Shown here in pieces: positions 1-8,191 of a stretch of DNA of 64,000 bases (position 1 is the stretch's first letter; each line of letters opens with the position of its first letter). The translations under genes were made by a program, and so were the position numbers. The DNA lies in assembly GCA_035519675.1 (NCBI GenBank), contig DATIWB010000022.1, positions 1 to 64,000 of the forward strand, in the 5' to 3' direction. The DNA comes from RPRB01 sp035519675. GTDB taxonomy: Bacteria; Myxococcota; Myxococcia; Myxococcales; Myxococcaceae. The notes beneath the pieces were generated by a model. It did not search any database. It had not been told where the DNA came from and worked only from the letters and a program-made list of their open reading frames with translations.

Positions 1-327
<327 letters not shown>

Positions 328-544
328 AATATTGAAGGATTTGAACTGGCGTACCTCCTCCCCGGGTCCGTCGTCCTCGGACAAGCCCTCACGGGCGTAC
401 CCTCGGAGTCCGGAGTTCCAGACAGGAGTCGCTGTTCGGGACGCGCCGCCTCTGCCTCGGAGCTGCCTCGCGGCAGACCCGGGTGAGACGTGCGCATCCA
501 ATTGAATTGACTGCGGTTTCCGCAATCGTCTTGGACTTGCTATC

Positions 545-560
545 CGGTTTTCAAAGACCG
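545..560 (-). promoter_or_regulatory. boxA-like antitermination element in rRNA leader
   Basis: On the minus strand the sequence reads CGGTCTTTGAAAACCG. The core TCTTTGAAAAC resembles the boxA found in rRNA leaders of many bacteria (TGYTCTTTRA type), where NusB/NusE bind to prevent Rho termination. The element is also a short inverted repeat (CGGT/ACCG). Position, about 220 nt before 16S, suits that role. Assignment is by resemblance only. Confidence 0.4.
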
Positions 561-605
561 AGCCACCGTCCTCCGGACCGTCACCGATCCGTTGGCGGGC
601 CGACC

Positions 606-634
606 CTTCTACGGTCGGCATCGGAGGCTGTCAA
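606..634 (-). promoter_or_regulatory. Second (proximal) rRNA promoter
   Basis: Minus strand: TTGACA (634-629), 17 bp spacer, TAGAAG (611-606). The perfect -35 with ideal spacing makes a sigma-70 promoter likely; the -10 matches 4 of 6 consensus positions. It lies about 155 bp downstream of the first promoter, giving the tandem P1/P2 arrangement common for rRNA operons. Its -35 overlaps the arm of a hairpin. Confidence 0.55.
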
Positions 635-665
635 GCACCCCGCCGAGGGCGGGAACCCAGTGCTT
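633..665 (-). repeat. GC-rich inverted repeat between rRNA promoters
   Basis: AAGCAC (633-638) pairs with GTGCTT (660-665) and, inside it, CCCGCC (639-644) pairs with GGCGGG (648-653) around a 3-nt loop. In RNA made from the upstream promoter this would fold into a strong stem with a bulged outer part. There is no T tract, so it is not a classical terminator. It abuts the -35 box of the second promoter and may be an attenuator, a processing site or merely a barrier between the promoters. Confidence 0.45.
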
Positions 666-761
666 TCAAGGACCTGCACCAGCATCCATGAGGTGACCTG
701 GGGACTCGGAGAGGAGCCAGCCCGCCGCTGATCCGGGGGTGGTTCGTCCGAGGGGGCAGCG

Positions 762-790
762 TACATACCGCCGTGCCCAGACCCTGTCAA
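762..790 (-). promoter_or_regulatory. Upstream (P1) rRNA promoter
   Basis: Minus strand: TTGACA (790-785), exactly 17 bp, TATGTA (767-762). This is the closest match to sigma-70 consensus seen in the window. The 25 bp upstream are comparatively AT-rich for this genome and could act as an UP element. Predicted transcription start is near 755, giving a leader of roughly 430 nt before mature 16S. Confidence 0.75.
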
Positions 791-964
791 CCTTGGGAAC
801 TTCGGAACCTTATTCGATTGTCGTGCTGCCTCTCCCACCACCACGCCCGCTTCCCCGAGGGAGCGACCACCCGCCGACCCGCCTCACCCGCCCGACGTGC
901 TGCCCACCGTACGCCCCCCGACCACTGCGAGGGGCGGGCTAGATAGAGACTTCGACCCGCCGTG

Positions 965-1600
965 TCAACTCCCTCGGCGCGGCGCCTCGAACCCGAGACC
1001 CGCGAGGTCCACCCTTCCCCTGCGGCAACGCTCGGCCTGCACGATGGCCTCGAGCTCCTCGTAGGCCCGGTCCACCTGGTCGTTCACCACCAGGTAGTCG
1101 TACGCCCGGGCGCCATGCTCCACCTCCGAGCGCGCGGCCAGCATCCGGCGGCGGATGGAGTCCTCGCTCTCCGTCCCGCGCTCCCGGAGCCGGCGCTCCA
1201 GCTCGGCCATGCTCGGTGGGAGCACGAACACCAGCACTGCCTCCGGGTGCCGCCGCTGGATGGACTGGCCACCCTGCACGTCGATGTCGAAGACAGCGAT
1301 GCCCCCGGTGGAGAAAGCCCGCTCCACCGCCGACTGCGGACTCCCGTAGAAGTTGCCGTGCACCTCGGCCCACTCCACCAGCTCGTCCCGCTCGATCATC
1401 CGCTGGAAGGTGAGCGCGTCCACGAAGTGGTAGTCCACCCCGTCCCGCTCGGCTCCGCGCGGCTCGCGGGTGGTCATGCTGATGCTGAACGCCGCCTCGG
1501 GGTGCGCCTGCACGAAGCGCCGGGCAAGGGTGGTCTTCCCCGTCCCCGACGGAGCGGAGAGCACCAGCAGCAGGCCGCGGTGGATGGGAACGAGGCTCAT
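965..1600 (-). CDS. gmk: Guanylate kinase
   Basis: Phosphorylates GMP to GDP with ATP in purine nucleotide metabolism, in the cytoplasm. The 211-residue product has the family's usual length. It opens with the P-loop SAPSGTGKTT (about residues 15-24), followed by the GMP-binding segment SMTTREPRGAERDGVDYHFV (about 41-60) and the VFDIDVQGG strand near residue 105. The start ATG overlaps the yicC stop by 4 nt, so the two are probably translated in coupled fashion. The yicC-gmk pairing is common in Proteobacteria. Nothing unusual is seen in the protein. Confidence 0.97.
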   Translation of the reverse strand: MSLVPIHRGLLLVLSAPSGTGKTTLARRFVQAHPEAAFSISMTTREPRGAERDGVDYHFVDALTFQRMIERDELVEWAEVHGNFYGSPQSAVERAFSTGGIAVFDIDVQGGQSIQRRHPEAVLVFVLPPSMAELERRLRERGTESEDSIRRRMLAARSEVEHGARAYDYLVVNDQVDRAYEELEAIVQAERCRRGRVDLAGLGFEAPRRGS

Positions 1601-2475
1601 TCGACGTTTTGCACCTGCTCGCGGATTCGCTCCAGCTCGGCCTTGAGCTCGACGATGCGGGTGGAGATCTCCGTCGACTGGCTCTTGCTCCCGGTGGTGT
1701 TCACCTCGCGGTGCATCTCCTGGACCAGGAAATCCATCCGCCGTCCGGCCGGCTCGCCGCCGGCGAGGAAGCCCCGGAAGGCCTCGAGGTGGGCCTGCAG
1801 GCGCGTGGCCTCCTCCGCCACGTCCGTCCGCTCGGCGAAGAGCGCGACCTCCTGGACCAGCCGGGCCTCGTCCACCGGCGCCCCCCTCAGCAGCTCGGTG
1901 AGCTTTTCCTGAAGCCGGGCCCGGTAGGCCTCCACGGTCCGGGGGGCGAGCGCAGCCACCTCGCCGGCCAGTGTCGACACGCGCCCCAGCCGCGTGGACA
2001 GGTCCGCCTCCAGTGCCCGTCCCTCGCGCTCGCGCATCCCCACCAGCGCCTGCAGCGCCTCGGAGAGCGCCCGCTCGAGCGCCCCCTCGGCCAGCGCGAG
2101 GTCGGTGACCGGTTCCTCCATCCGGATGACCCCTGGCAGCGCAGCGACCTGGGCGGTGGTGGGAGTGTCCGCCATGTCCACCGCCCGCGCCACGCCCTTG
2201 AGCGCCTCGCGCCAGGCCCGTGCCATCGCCGGGTCGACCGTGGGCACCGCGCCGCCCACCGTGCCCGCGCTCCGCCGCACCGCCACGTCCACCGCCCCGC
2301 GCACGCAGCGGGCCCGGACCGCCTTGAGCACCGTCGGTTCCAGGGCCGACAGCTCGCGCGGGAGCCGCACCTTCACCTCGAGGTGCTTGTGGTTCACGGC
2401 GCGGACCTCGACGGAGATCTCCTCGTCCCCGGCACGCGCCAGACCCGTCCCGAAGCCGGTCATGCTCTTGAGCAT
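1597..2475 (-). CDS. yicC: YicC-family endoribonuclease
   Basis: A 292-residue protein starting MLKSMTGFG, the near-invariant N terminus of the YicC family, and ending with the conserved DUF1732-type C terminus (MDFLVQEMHREVNTTGSKS, then a final helix with KAELERIREQVQNVE). Family members are stress-related endoribonucleases; the first E. coli member studied acts on RNA. The frame continues open upstream, but the ATG at 2475 fits homologues. A promoter-like TTGACG-17-TAGCAC ends only about 10 nt upstream, which would make the mRNA nearly leaderless. It is followed by gmk with a 4-nt overlap. Confidence 0.93.
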   Translation of the reverse strand: MLKSMTGFGTGLARAGDEEISVEVRAVNHKHLEVKVRLPRELSALEPTVLKAVRARCVRGAVDVAVRRSAGTVGGAVPTVDPAMARAWREALKGVARAVDMADTPTTAQVAALPGVIRMEEPVTDLALAEGALERALSEALQALVGMREREGRALEADLSTRLGRVSTLAGEVAALAPRTVEAYRARLQEKLTELLRGAPVDEARLVQEVALFAERTDVAEEATRLQAHLEAFRGFLAGGEPAGRRMDFLVQEMHREVNTTGSKSQSTEISTRIVELKAELERIREQVQNVE

Positions 2476-2485
2476 GTGCCCAGGG

Positions 2486-2514
2486 GTGCTAGGAGGCGCC
2501 GCACCCGCCGTCAA
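2486..2514 (-). promoter_or_regulatory. Promoter for yicC-gmk
   Basis: Minus strand: TTGACG (2514-2509), 17 bp, TAGCAC (2491-2486). The -35 and the TA at the -10 match the pattern seen before skp and 16S. A start near 2479 would leave about 4 nt before the yicC ATG. The element sits in the 49-bp gap between divergent yicC and the heptosyltransferase gene. Confidence 0.5.
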
Positions 2515-2524
2515 GGCCCACCGC

Positions 2525-3613
2525 ATGCAACCCTGGCACAAGCGACTGGAAGGGACCGGGAAGGAGGCCCTGGCCCGGGTCGCGGCGCTCGTGTTCCACA
2601 GGCCCCCCCGCGCCCTTCCGGCGGGGCTGCAGCGGGTGCTGCTGGTGCGCGTCGACGACCGCGTGGGGGAGGCGCTCCTCACCACTCCGCTCGCCGTCGC
2701 CCTGAAACGCCTCCAGCCGCCGCCGGGCGTCGACGTGCTCGTCCATCGCAAGACCGCGCGGGTCCTCGAGGGGCATCCGGCGATCGACCGGCTGCTCACC
2801 CTCGACCGGCGATTGCTTGGGCTCGGTCCGCTCGCGCCCGGCATCCGCGCCATCCGCAGGGCGGGGCCGTGGGACGTGGTGGTGGACTGCGGGAACTGGG
2901 AGGTCCCGAGCGTGACCTCGGCGCTGGTGTCGCGCCTCGTGGGCGCTGGGGCGCAGGTCCTCGGCCCGGCGGTACCACCCACCGGGCCGCTTCACGACGT
3001 CCCGGTTCCGGCGCGCACCGACACCCGCTCCGAGCTCACGCAGCGGCTGCACCTTCTGTCGCCCCTCGTCGAGCCAGCGCCCCTGTTGCCCACCTTCCGG
3101 ACTCCGCGGGTCTCGACCTCGCTCGGGCCGTTTCTCGAGCAGGTCCGCGCCAGCCCGCACGCGGTGCTCGTCCCGGGAGGCCGGCTCGGATGGAGGCGGA
3201 TCCCCCCGGAGCTCTTCGGCGCGGCCGCCCGCGTGCTCACCTCACTGGGGCGAACAGTGGTCGTGGCGTGGGGACCGGGCGAGGAGGCGCTCGGACACGC
3301 ACTCGTCTCCGAGGCGCCCGGTGCGCAGCTCGCCCCGCCCACCGACCTCGACGGGCTCGCCGCGCTGCTGGCCGCGGCGGGCTGCACCATCTGCAACAAC
3401 TCGGGGCCGATGCATCTCTCCGTCGCGGTGGGAGCACCCACTCTGGCGCTGTTCCTGAGGATGGATCCGGAGCGGTGGGGATACAGCGGGCCGCCACACG
3501 CCGTGCTCGACCTCACGCCGGTCATCGAGGACGCCGGTCGGGCCGTGCTCGAGGTGGAGCGAGCCGTCCGAACCTTCGCCCTGGGACGACGGAGCCCGGA
3601 CCGCACGGTCTAG
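2525..3613 (+). CDS. Glycosyltransferase family 9 (heptosyltransferase-like)
   Basis: Likely adds heptose or a related sugar to the LPS inner core on the cytoplasmic face of the inner membrane. About 362 residues with the GT9 two-lobed pattern: an N-terminal strand RVLLVRVDDRVGEALLTTPL (about 38-57), a middle PGGRLGWRRIPPELF segment, and the C-terminal CNNSGPMHLSVAVGAPTLALF motif that matches the donor-binding [D/N]SGxxH..AA.G.P signature of WaaC/WaaF. The chosen ATG precedes PWHKR; no strong ribosome site is visible, and an upstream in-frame start is possible. It is divergent from yicC and convergent with rfaE2. Whether it is WaaF, WaaC or another GT9 cannot be settled here. Confidence 0.8.
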   Translation: MQPWHKRLEGTGKEALARVAALVFHRPPRALPAGLQRVLLVRVDDRVGEALLTTPLAVALKRLQPPPGVDVLVHRKTARVLEGHPAIDRLLTLDRRLLGLGPLAPGIRAIRRAGPWDVVVDCGNWEVPSVTSALVSRLVGAGAQVLGPAVPPTGPLHDVPVPARTDTRSELTQRLHLLSPLVEPAPLLPTFRTPRVSTSLGPFLEQVRASPHAVLVPGGRLGWRRIPPELFGAAARVLTSLGRTVVVAWGPGEEALGHALVSEAPGAQLAPPTDLDGLAALLAAAGCTICNNSGPMHLSVAVGAPTLALFLRMDPERWGYSGPPHAVLDLTPVIEDAGRAVLEVERAVRTFALGRRSPDRTV

Positions 3614-3657
3614 GGCCCAAGGACCTCGAGCCGTGGCGTCCAGGGCCATCGCCCGCT

Positions 3658-4140
3658 TCACTGCTCCCTGCTCAACTGCTCCAGCAGCTCGGTCGTGCTG
3701 TGGTCCTTCGGGTCCCCGGCGATCACCACCCGCCCGCCCCAGGCCGCAAGCTCGTCGCGCTCGGGCACCGTCTCCGGGGTGTAGTCCGTTCCCTTGACCT
3801 GCAGGTGCGGCCGGAGCCGCCGGAGCACCGCGCGCACGTCCAGCTCGCTGAACAGCACGACGAGGTCGGTGCACTCCAGCGCCGCCACCAGCTCCGCGCG
3901 CTCGGCGGCCGGGATGCGCGGACGCCCGGGTCCCTTCAGCGCGCGGACCGAGGCATCGTCGTTCACCGCCACCACCAGCACGTCCGCCAGCGCCTTCGCT
4001 CCCTCGAGGTACCGAACGTGCCCCACGTGCAAGATGTCGAACGCTCCGTTCGCCAGGGCCACCGTCTTCCCCGCCTCGCGTGCCGCCTCCACGGCGGCCG
4101 CCACCGACTCCAGCGGCTGCACCTTCCCCGCGGAGCTCAC
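3658..4140 (-). CDS. rfaE2: D-glycero-beta-D-manno-heptose-1-phosphate adenylyltransferase
   Basis: Makes ADP-heptose (D,D form) from heptose-1-phosphate and ATP, the activated sugar for the LPS core. The 160-residue product is a cytidylyltransferase-like nucleotidyltransferase: NGAFDILHVGHVRYL (about 31-45) is the class signature with the HxGH motif, and PRIPAAERAELVAALECTDLVVLF (about 73-96) and the C-terminal HSTTELL complete it. It corresponds to the C-terminal half of E. coli HldE. Here it is a separate gene overlapping the kinase gene rfaE1 by 4 nt. Confidence 0.93.
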   Translation of the reverse strand: MSSAGKVQPLESVAAAVEAAREAGKTVALANGAFDILHVGHVRYLEGAKALADVLVVAVNDDASVRALKGPGRPRIPAAERAELVAALECTDLVVLFSELDVRAVLRRLRPHLQVKGTDYTPETVPERDELAAWGGRVVIAGDPKDHSTTELLEQLSREQ

Positions 4141-5117
4141 CGGCCGCCCAGCTCCGATGAGAGCTCGTCGGCCCCGACCGGAGAGGTGCCGAGCTTCTGC
4201 ACCACCAGCGCCCCGGCCACGTTCGCCAGCTCTGCCGCCGCCTGCGCGCTCGCCCCGGCCGCGAGCCCGAGCGTGAACGCGGCCATGACCGTGTCGCCCG
4301 CGCCCGTGACGTCCACCGCCGCGCGTGTCCCGTGGGCGGGGAGCAGCTTCACCGCCCCACCCCGCTCGAGCAGCGCCATTCCTCGCCGGCCCCGCGTCAC
4401 CAGCAGCACCTGCGCACCGAGCATCGACAGGCCCGCCTCCGCCGCGCGCTCCAGCGCCGCGTCGTCGTCCACCGGCAGCCCGGTCAGTGTGGCCAGCTCG
4501 GGCTCGTTCGGCTTCGCCGCCCGGAACCCCACCAGCGACCCGAGCGCATAGCGGGAGTCCACCGAGACCAGCACCCCGCTCCCGGCGAGGTGGCGCAAGG
4601 TCGCGCGAGTGGTGTCGCCGACCACCCCGCCGCCGTAGTCGCTCACCAGCACCGCGTCCGCGCCCTGCGCCGCCTCCTCCAGCGCCTTGCGGAGGCGTGC
4701 GGCGATCGCGGCCGGCAGCGGCAGGGCGTTCCCCCGGTCGAGCCGCAACATCTGCTGGCGGGAGGTGTTCAGCCCTCCGGCGAGGATGCGGGTCTTGGTC
4801 TCGGTCACCGGGACCTCGACCGCCACCAGCCCGATGCCGCGCTCGGCGAACCGCCGCCGCAGCGCCTCACCCATCTCGTCCGGGCCCAGCACTCCCACCG
4901 CCGTCACCTCCGCCCCCAGCGCCCGCGCGTTCGCCGCGGCGTTCGCCGCGCCGCCCAGCGTCACCTCCGAGGACTCGTGGCGCACCACCAGCACCGGCGC
5001 CTCGCGGCTCACCCGGTCGGTCTGCCCGTAGACGTAGTGGTCGGCCACCAGGTCCCCGAGCACCACCAGCTTGCGCGAGCGGAAGGCCGAGAGCAGCCGC
5101 GACAATTCGGACGCCAC
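4137..5117 (-). CDS. rfaE1: D-glycero-beta-D-manno-heptose-7-phosphate kinase
   Basis: Phosphorylates heptose-7-phosphate at C1, the step before rfaE2. PfkB/ribokinase fold: LVVLGDLVADHYVYG at the N terminus, VTLGGAANAAANARALGA (about 52-69), and the C-terminal anion hole DVTGAGDTVMAAF. It corresponds to the N-terminal domain of E. coli HldE. I prefer the GTG at 5117 because it places about 16 residues before the first strand, as in homologues; a TTG at 5159 would add 14 residues but has poor spacing to GAGGA. The gene follows lpxK closely and overlaps rfaE2, so heptose activation is transcribed with lipid A and core genes. Confidence 0.92.
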   Translation of the reverse strand: MASELSRLLSAFRSRKLVVLGDLVADHYVYGQTDRVSREAPVLVVRHESSEVTLGGAANAAANARALGAEVTAVGVLGPDEMGEALRRRFAERGIGLVAVEVPVTETKTRILAGGLNTSRQQMLRLDRGNALPLPAAIAARLRKALEEAAQGADAVLVSDYGGGVVGDTTRATLRHLAGSGVLVSVDSRYALGSLVGFRAAKPNEPELATLTGLPVDDDAALERAAEAGLSMLGAQVLLVTRGRRGMALLERGGAVKLLPAHGTRAAVDVTGAGDTVMAAFTLGLAAGASAQAAAELANVAGALVVQKLGTSPVGADELSSELGGR

Positions 5118-5169
5118 GTTGGCCCCCGCTTGTCCCACACCCCGGGCCCCCGGCGCCAATTCCTCGCCG

Positions 5170-6207
5170 TCAGACGCCCGACACGAGCCGCTCGAGGTGC
5201 TCCTCGCCCTCCAGCACCTCCACCCCGAGCCGCAGCACGTGCACCCCCGCCCCCTCGGGACAGCGCACCCGGTCCTTCTCCGTCGTCACCAGCCACGCCC
5301 CGGCGCTCGAGGCCTGCCGCTCCAGCGCGCGCAGCTCGTCGTCGTGGAACGGATGGTGGTCCGGGAATCCGCGGAAGCTCACCACCTCCGCCCCGAGGGA
5401 CTCCAGCGTCCGCCGGAACGCCGTCGGCCGGCCGATCCCGGCGAACCCCACCACCCGGCGCCCGCGCAGCACGTCCGCCGGGTGCACCTCGCCCGCCGGG
5501 TCCACCACGTCGCGCGGTCCGTGCCGCGCCCTGACCCGCGGCAACCCCTCCGGACAGGGCATCGGGACCGGCGCCTCCGCCGCACGCACCCAGAGCAGGG
5601 TCGCCCTCCCCAGCGCCGACAGCGGCTCTCGCAGCGGCCCGCGCGGGAGGAGGTGTCCATTGCCGAGACCCACCGCCTCGTCCACCACCACCACGTCGGC
5701 GTCGCGCCCCAGGCGCCAGTGCTGGAAGCCGTCGTCGAGCAGCGCCACCGACGCGCCGCACCGCACCGCGAGCTTCGCCAGCGCCAGCCGGTCCGCGCCC
5801 ACCCAGACCGTGGCCGCCGGCAGGCTCCGCGCCAGCATCAGCGGCTCGTCCCCGGCCCGCTCCACCGGCGGCCAGGGCGGGCCCTCCACCCGAACGTCGG
5901 CCGTCGACGCACGCCCGTGCCCGCGGCTGAGGATGGCCACCGGTCGGCCACGGGCAGCGAAGCGCTCGGCCAGCGCCCGAACCACCGGAGTCTTCCCCGT
6001 CCCACCGACCAGCACGTTCCCCACCGAGACCACCCTCAGTCCGGGAACCCGCTCGGGGCGGAGCCACTTCTTCGCGCAGGCCGCGGTCCTCACCCGGACG
6101 CCGGTCGCGAACAGCGCCTCGGCAACCGCCAGCGGCAGGAAGGCGAGCTCGCGCATCGCCCCGTCCGGGTGCTCCGGATAGAAGAACCGCTCGACCCAGT
6201 CGCTCAC
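5170..6207 (-). CDS. lpxK: Tetraacyldisaccharide 4'-kinase
   Basis: Phosphorylates the 4' position of the lipid A disaccharide at the inner membrane. About 345 residues starting GTG (VSDWVERFFYPEHPDG). An N-terminal hydrophobic helix (about 18-40) anchors it; SVGNVLVGGTGKTP (about 61-74) is the Walker A, and LLDDGFQHWRLGRDADVVVVD and LPRGPLREP are LpxK signatures. The start overlaps the preceding glycosyltransferase stop by 4 nt (GTGA). Lies in the LPS operon running from the MsbA-like gene to rfaE2. Confidence 0.95.
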   Translation of the reverse strand: MSDWVERFFYPEHPDGAMRELAFLPLAVAEALFATGVRVRTAACAKKWLRPERVPGLRVVSVGNVLVGGTGKTPVVRALAERFAARGRPVAILSRGHGRASTADVRVEGPPWPPVERAGDEPLMLARSLPAATVWVGADRLALAKLAVRCGASVALLDDGFQHWRLGRDADVVVVDEAVGLGNGHLLPRGPLREPLSALGRATLLWVRAAEAPVPMPCPEGLPRVRARHGPRDVVDPAGEVHPADVLRGRRVVGFAGIGRPTAFRRTLESLGAEVVSFRGFPDHHPFHDDELRALERQASSAGAWLVTTEKDRVRCPEGAGVHVLRLGVEVLEGEEHLERLVSGV

Positions 6208-7217
6208 GCCTTCGCCCCCGCGCGGGTGTACAGCCCCAGCAGCTCTTCCGCCACACTCCCGGTGTCCGGCAGCGCGAGCGACCGCCGCTCGCCCCGGAGC
6301 GCCACCCGCGCCAGCGCCTCGACGGTCGGCCCGGGAACCACCACGTCCACCCAGTGCCGCAGCGCCCCCTCGTCCACCCCGACCACCCGCGCCCCCACCG
6401 CGCGCCCCTGCACCACCGGACGCCCGGCGCCGTCGTTCCCCAGCCCCAGCACCCACAGCTCGTCGAAGGCCTGCATCCAGTGCACGAGCGACTCGCCGCT
6501 CTGGTACCCGGTGAAGCGCACCTGCGAGGACAGTCCCAGCTGGTGCGCCTGCGCCCGGAGCGTCGGCCCGAGCTGCCCGTCACCCACCAGCACCAGCATC
6601 GCCCCGGGCTCGCGCAGGTGCAGCCGGGCGAAGGCGGCGAGCCCGAGCTGGTGCCGGCGCGACGCCTGGAAGGTGGAGACCATCCCGATGACCGGAGCGG
6701 TGAGCCCCAGCGAGGCCTGGAGCGCCGCGCGGTCCCTGGCCGGCCGGAATGCCGGGGCGAGCAGCGGCGGCAACACCATCCAGGGCCGCCGGAGCCCCAC
6801 CCCGAGCTCGCGGGTGGGCACGGTGAAGGCCGCCGCCGGTGGACGGAGCGCCCGCCGCGACCGCGCGGCGTGGAACGAGCGCACCCGGACGCCCCGGTGT
6901 CCGGACAGCGCAGCCACCCAGTGGTCGTGGCTGAAGTGGGTGTGCACCACCTCGACCTCCAGCGTCCCCAGCCGGCGCGCATCTCGCCACACTCCGGCCG
7001 CGCCGTCGCGGGTGGAGAGGCGGAGCCCCGTGGGGTCCAGGAGCCCCATCGCCTCGAGGTGCGGCGCCGCCGGCTCCTCCGAGCCGGTCCCCTCTCGGGT
7101 GGAGTCGATGGCCACCGAGACGGTGTGTCCGAGCGCGCGCTGCGCCTGGGCCAGCAGCGCCACCGGCTCGGCGGGCCCGCTCCAGACCGGGCTGGAGAGC
7201 AGATGGAGGATTCTCAC
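6204..7217 (-). CDS. GT4-type glycosyltransferase, LPS core (first of two)
   Basis: About 337 residues with GT-B architecture: an N-terminal MRILHLLSSPVWSGPAEPVALLAQ-like segment (GTG start) and a C-terminal GT1/GT4 half with VIGMVSTFQASRRHQLGLAAFARL and LVLVGDGQLGPTLRAQ. The usual EX7E motif is not apparent at its expected place (AGRPVVQGRAVGARVVG), so catalytic residues may differ. The start overlaps the upstream glycosyltransferase gene by 4 nt. Presumably extends the LPS core; donor and acceptor unknown. Confidence 0.82.
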   Translation of the reverse strand: MRILHLLSSPVWSGPAEPVALLAQAQRALGHTVSVAIDSTREGTGSEEPAAPHLEAMGLLDPTGLRLSTRDGAAGVWRDARRLGTLEVEVVHTHFSHDHWVAALSGHRGVRVRSFHAARSRRALRPPAAAFTVPTRELGVGLRRPWMVLPPLLAPAFRPARDRAALQASLGLTAPVIGMVSTFQASRRHQLGLAAFARLHLREPGAMLVLVGDGQLGPTLRAQAHQLGLSSQVRFTGYQSGESLVHWMQAFDELWVLGLGNDGAGRPVVQGRAVGARVVGVDEGALRHWVDVVVPGPTVEALARVALRGERRSLALPDTGSVAEELLGLYTRAGAKA

Positions 7218-8191
7218 CGGCGCCGCTCCATCCGCGCGTACACCCCGCGGAGCGCCTCCACCTCGGCCCCGAGCGTCCACCGCGCCCGGACCTCCGTCAC
7301 CGCCGCTCGCCCCACCGCCTCCGCCTTCGCCGGATCGGCGAGCAGCGGCTCGAGGAGGCCCACCAGGGCCGCGGCGTCCCCGGCCGGATAGAGGAACCCG
7401 GTCACCCCCTGCTCCACCAGCTCCGGGTAGTGGGGGAGCGCTGCCGCCACCACGCAGCAGCCGCTGGCCATCGCCTCCAGCAGGACCAGCGAGAAGCTCT
7501 CCTGGCGTGAGGGCTGCACCAGCACCGTCAGCCCACGGTACAGCCCCGGCGTGTCGTCGAGCTCTCCCAGCGGCTCGAGCCCGCCGAGGCCCCCGGCGAA
7601 CGCGCGCCACCGACGCGTCACCAGCCCGGCCAGCACCGCCCGCCAGCCGGGGAACCTCGGGCCGAGCACCGCCCAGGCTGCCGCGAGGTCCTGCTGCCCC
7701 TTCGAGGGGCGGACGCGTCCCACCGCCCCCAGGCCCCGCTCGCCCCCCGCCCCCAGCGCACGCCATGCCTCCACGCGGTCCACGGGCGGCGAGAATCGCT
7801 CGACGTCGACGCCGTGCGGCACCACCTCGGCCGGAAGGCCCAGCTCGCGGAGCGCCACCCGGGTGAACACCAGCCGCGCGTCCGCACGCCGCGCCAGCAA
7901 GCGCGTCCACGCCGACGGGCGGCCCGCCGAGTGCCGGGTGAAGGCCACCCGGACCGAGGGGGTCACGGCCCGGAGCAAGAGCCCGGCCAGCAGCTCGAGG
8001 GGGCGGTGCGCGTGCACCACGAGCGGTCCGGCCCGTGCCTTGCTCCAGAGCTCGCTCCACCGGAGTCGCTGCACGCCGGACAGCGGGCCCCAGCCGGCCA
8101 CCTCCGCGGGCAGCAGCCGGGCGACGTCCTCCACGTGGCGGGTCACCCCGGTGCGCCGTCCGTGGAAGTGGAGGTGCACCACCGAGATCAT
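7214..8191 (-). CDS. GT4-type glycosyltransferase, LPS core (second of two)
   Basis: About 325 residues, starting at the ATG of MISVVHLHFHGRRTGVTRHVEDVA. GT-B fold: the N-terminal half has VVHAHRPLELLAGLLLRA, the C-terminal half GAVGRVRPSKGQQDLAAAW and the EX7E motif in RQESFSLVLLEAMASG, the mark of retaining GT4 enzymes. The downstream end overlaps the next glycosyltransferase by 4 nt, and its start overlaps the waaA stop by 4 nt. Probably a core-oligosaccharide sugar transferase; the sugar cannot be inferred. Confidence 0.85.
   Translation of the reverse strand: MISVVHLHFHGRRTGVTRHVEDVARLLPAEVAGWGPLSGVQRLRWSELWSKARAGPLVVHAHRPLELLAGLLLRAVTPSVRVAFTRHSAGRPSAWTRLLARRADARLVFTRVALRELGLPAEVVPHGVDVERFSPPVDRVEAWRALGAGGERGLGAVGRVRPSKGQQDLAAAWAVLGPRFPGWRAVLAGLVTRRWRAFAGGLGGLEPLGELDDTPGLYRGLTVLVQPSRQESFSLVLLEAMASGCCVVAAALPHYPELVEQGVTGFLYPAGDAAALVGLLEPLLADPAKAEAVGRAAVTEVRARWTLGAEVEALRGVYARMERRR

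Larger units (their letters stand above)
328..755 (-). other. 16S rRNA leader region
   Basis: This stretch carries no convincing gene. It lies between the strong upstream promoter and the mature 16S start, so it would be the transcribed leader of the rRNA operon. It contains a boxA-like element, a second internal promoter and a GC-rich hairpin, listed separately. Open frames on either strand here look like chance frames in GC-rich DNA. The stretch from 791 to the end of gmk at 965 shows nothing further. Confidence 0.6.

Noticed and set aside
1609..4551. A plus-strand frame of 980 codons antisense to yicC and through the heptosyltransferase/rfaE region
   Set aside because: Composition is Arg/Ala/Pro/Gly/His-rich with no recognisable motif and it lies opposite to clear genes; long chance frames are expected at this GC content. 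Similar long frames opposite bamA, lysS, asnS, cheA, mazG and the M3 peptidase were dropped for the same reason.
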